Shown piece after piece: positions 62,720-64,000 of a stretch of 64,000 nt of DNA (position 1 is its first letter; each line of letters starts with the position of its first letter). The DNA comes from Panopea generosa (Eukaryota > Mollusca > Bivalvia > Adapedonta > Hiatellidae). The translations under genes and the position numbers were made by a program. Under the pieces are notes generated by a model. It ran no database searches and had not been told where the DNA came from. It saw nothing but the letters and a program-made list of their open reading frames with translations. The stretch spans positions 35,232,992 through 35,296,991 of the forward strand of contig CM055907.1 of the NCBI GenBank assembly GCA_029582155.1, given 5' to 3'.

Positions 62720-63315
62720 TAGGACTTAAGACTGCAGAATGAAGCGTACCAATGCCTTGGCGAACCACTACCAAAGCATACAATTGCTGATGATTTCAGT
62801 ACGAAGATTACCATAATTATGCGATATACATATAGACTTAGTGTATATTATCCAGTGAGAATCTCTTAAAAATGTGCTAATAACATATAGCTCAACTGGC
62901 TTCTGTTTCACCAACATTTTACTTAATTACTTAAAAACTTAATTAAGTTTTGACTGGTTATTTATCTATTATATAATCAATATCATTGACACAATATGCA
63001 GTTTAACTTGAACCAGTCTAAAATCATGATCACCTGGCTGCTTTTTTTAGATTTAAGTTTTTAAGTATTTAAGTGTATGTTGGTGAAACAGGAGCCTGAT
63101 TTCTGAAATTTAATTTGTAATTCAATATACTCTTTCAAAATATTGCGAAAATGATGTAGCAAACTTTCACAATCTTATAATTGCGTGCTGTTTAAACATG
63201 TGTGATAATCCAATTAACAATAAAAACAAGAGGTAAATGCCTAAACATAAGGTGTGAAAACGACATGGTATCTTAAAGTTATTATTAAAATACAAATTAA
63301 GGCCAATTAATTGTG
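62720..63315 (+). other. putative first intron, left part
   Basis: AT-rich DNA with no exon-like segment. CAACTGGCTTCTGTTTCACC and TTACTTAATTACTTAAAAAC near 62889-62939 have a reverse-complement match near 63056-63095 (GGTGAAACAGGAGCC, AAGTTTTTAAGTATTTAAGT). This forms an inverted repeat of about 50-base arms. Confidence 0.5.
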
Positions 63316-63317
63316 AC

Positions 63318-63393
63318 AGTCCCGGTTAGCTCAGTCAGTTACGTGTCTAACTATCAATCCAGGTGTCTCGAGTTCGAATCCCCACCCGGCGAC
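63318..63393 (+). repeat. tRNA-like SINE head or tRNA pseudogene
   Basis: TCCCGGTTAGCTCAGTCAG (A box), then CTCGAGTTCGAATCCCCACC (B box), then CGGCGAC. The boxes are nearly canonical. But the T-stem mispairs, the acceptor strands pair only with indels, and the anticodon arm does not fold, so I do not call a functional tRNA. Confidence 0.6.
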
Positions 63394-63399
63394 AATTTC

Positions 63400-64000
63400 T
63401 GTGATGATTGACATACAACATTGTGTCTCAATATCATTTGTCTCTCACTGCTGATTCGAGTGGGAAAATTATCAGTTACTTGCGGTTGTTGGGTGTGCTC
63501 GAGTACTGGTTAACTTTTCAGGAAAAAGTGGTTAAGTTAACTGAACATCTGTACAGTAAGCCGTCGAAGGCAAAAAATGATGCTAAATATTCAGTCAACC
63601 ATTAATTGTTCATAAACTAATTTTATTAATTTTATAATCAATAGGCAATTTATATTATTGATATATGTTTTTTTCACAGTCAACTAGGTCATTTTTCTTG
63701 AATAGACATTTGAACTACCTCTACTTCGTAATGAAAAAAGATAAAGTAAAACCTTTGTTCCTTTATTTATTCATGAATACATGAAAAGTTATTTTTACTC
63801 TTAAAATAGTGTTCTGTTATACAATTTATGAAAAATATTCATAAAATCATACAACATATTTTTTTTACTTGTAAGTTTGCATTGATACTGAAACCCTAAT
63901 TAACTGAAAATGTTTAAATTAGTAATAAGGCATAATACTTTGTGATATAACATCCTGTCATAAACCCTGGGGTCATTAAATCTGGGGTGATTACGCTTAT
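63400..64000. other. non-coding right edge
   Basis: AT-rich DNA with no recognisable gene; the small plus-strand frame at 63408-63605 shows no domain or splice support. If the 62.6 kb gene is real this is still its first intron. Confidence 0.4.

Noticed and set aside
63318..63393. Functional tRNA gene
   Set aside because: A and B boxes are good, but the acceptor, T-stem and anticodon arm do not fold; a SINE head or pseudogene is more likely.

Overview
This is an AT-rich, gene-poor window from an animal nuclear genome, most likely a bivalve mollusc. Three things point that way: non-LTR retrotransposons in several states of decay, tRNA-headed SINE fragments whose tail domain is of a kind common in bivalves, and very many minisatellites. 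There are no bacterial-style operons, and almost every long open frame belongs to a retroelement or is a by-product of a tandem array. The species call is inference; no search was possible.

Layout. 1-4924: 41-bp satellite with a >1.1 kb block duplicated inside it. 4921-5910 (minus): a possible TATA box, exon, intron, exon arrangement whose coding end lies on the satellite boundary. 8380-12270: 16-bp minisatellite split by a 1031-bp mariner-like element. 12.3-22.6 kb: non-coding DNA with SINE heads, a paired ~0.75 kb dispersed repeat and a LINE remnant. 22644-22923 (plus): probable last coding exon of a host gene, with four in-frame 10-residue repeats, then a poly(A) signal. 23.06-23.3 kb: reversed SINE tail. 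23.6-27.45 kb (minus): LINE with an uninterrupted 1215-codon frame carrying a 2A-like motif, endonuclease, reverse transcriptase and a C-terminal zinc motif. 27.6-29.2 kb: ATC-rich tandem DNA. 29.75-30.57 kb (minus): orphan L1-type ORF1-like frame. 31.4-36.27 kb (plus): decayed two-ORF LINE with a lost reverse-transcriptase core. 36.96-37.8 kb, 41.97-42.86 kb, 47.1-49.98 kb (57-bp unit), 53.6-56.37 kb (28-bp unit), 57.43-57.72 kb and 58.6-59.85 kb (49-bp unit): further unrelated tandem arrays. 56.69-57.4 kb (minus): 3' end of another LINE. 60.47-60.90 kb: long imperfect inverted repeat with matching start codons in each arm. 62.33-62.72 kb (plus): promoter-like motif cluster and a first coding exon with a signal peptide; the gene runs off the right edge.

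Together the window looks like the 3' end of one plus-strand host gene, about 39 kb of repeat-dominated intergenic DNA, then the 5' end of a second plus-strand host gene. About 18 kb (roughly 29%) is tandem repeat by my boundaries. The novelty lies in the retroelement architecture (2A-like LINE; esterase plus zinc-knuckle ORF1), the nested satellite structures and the two host-gene ends.
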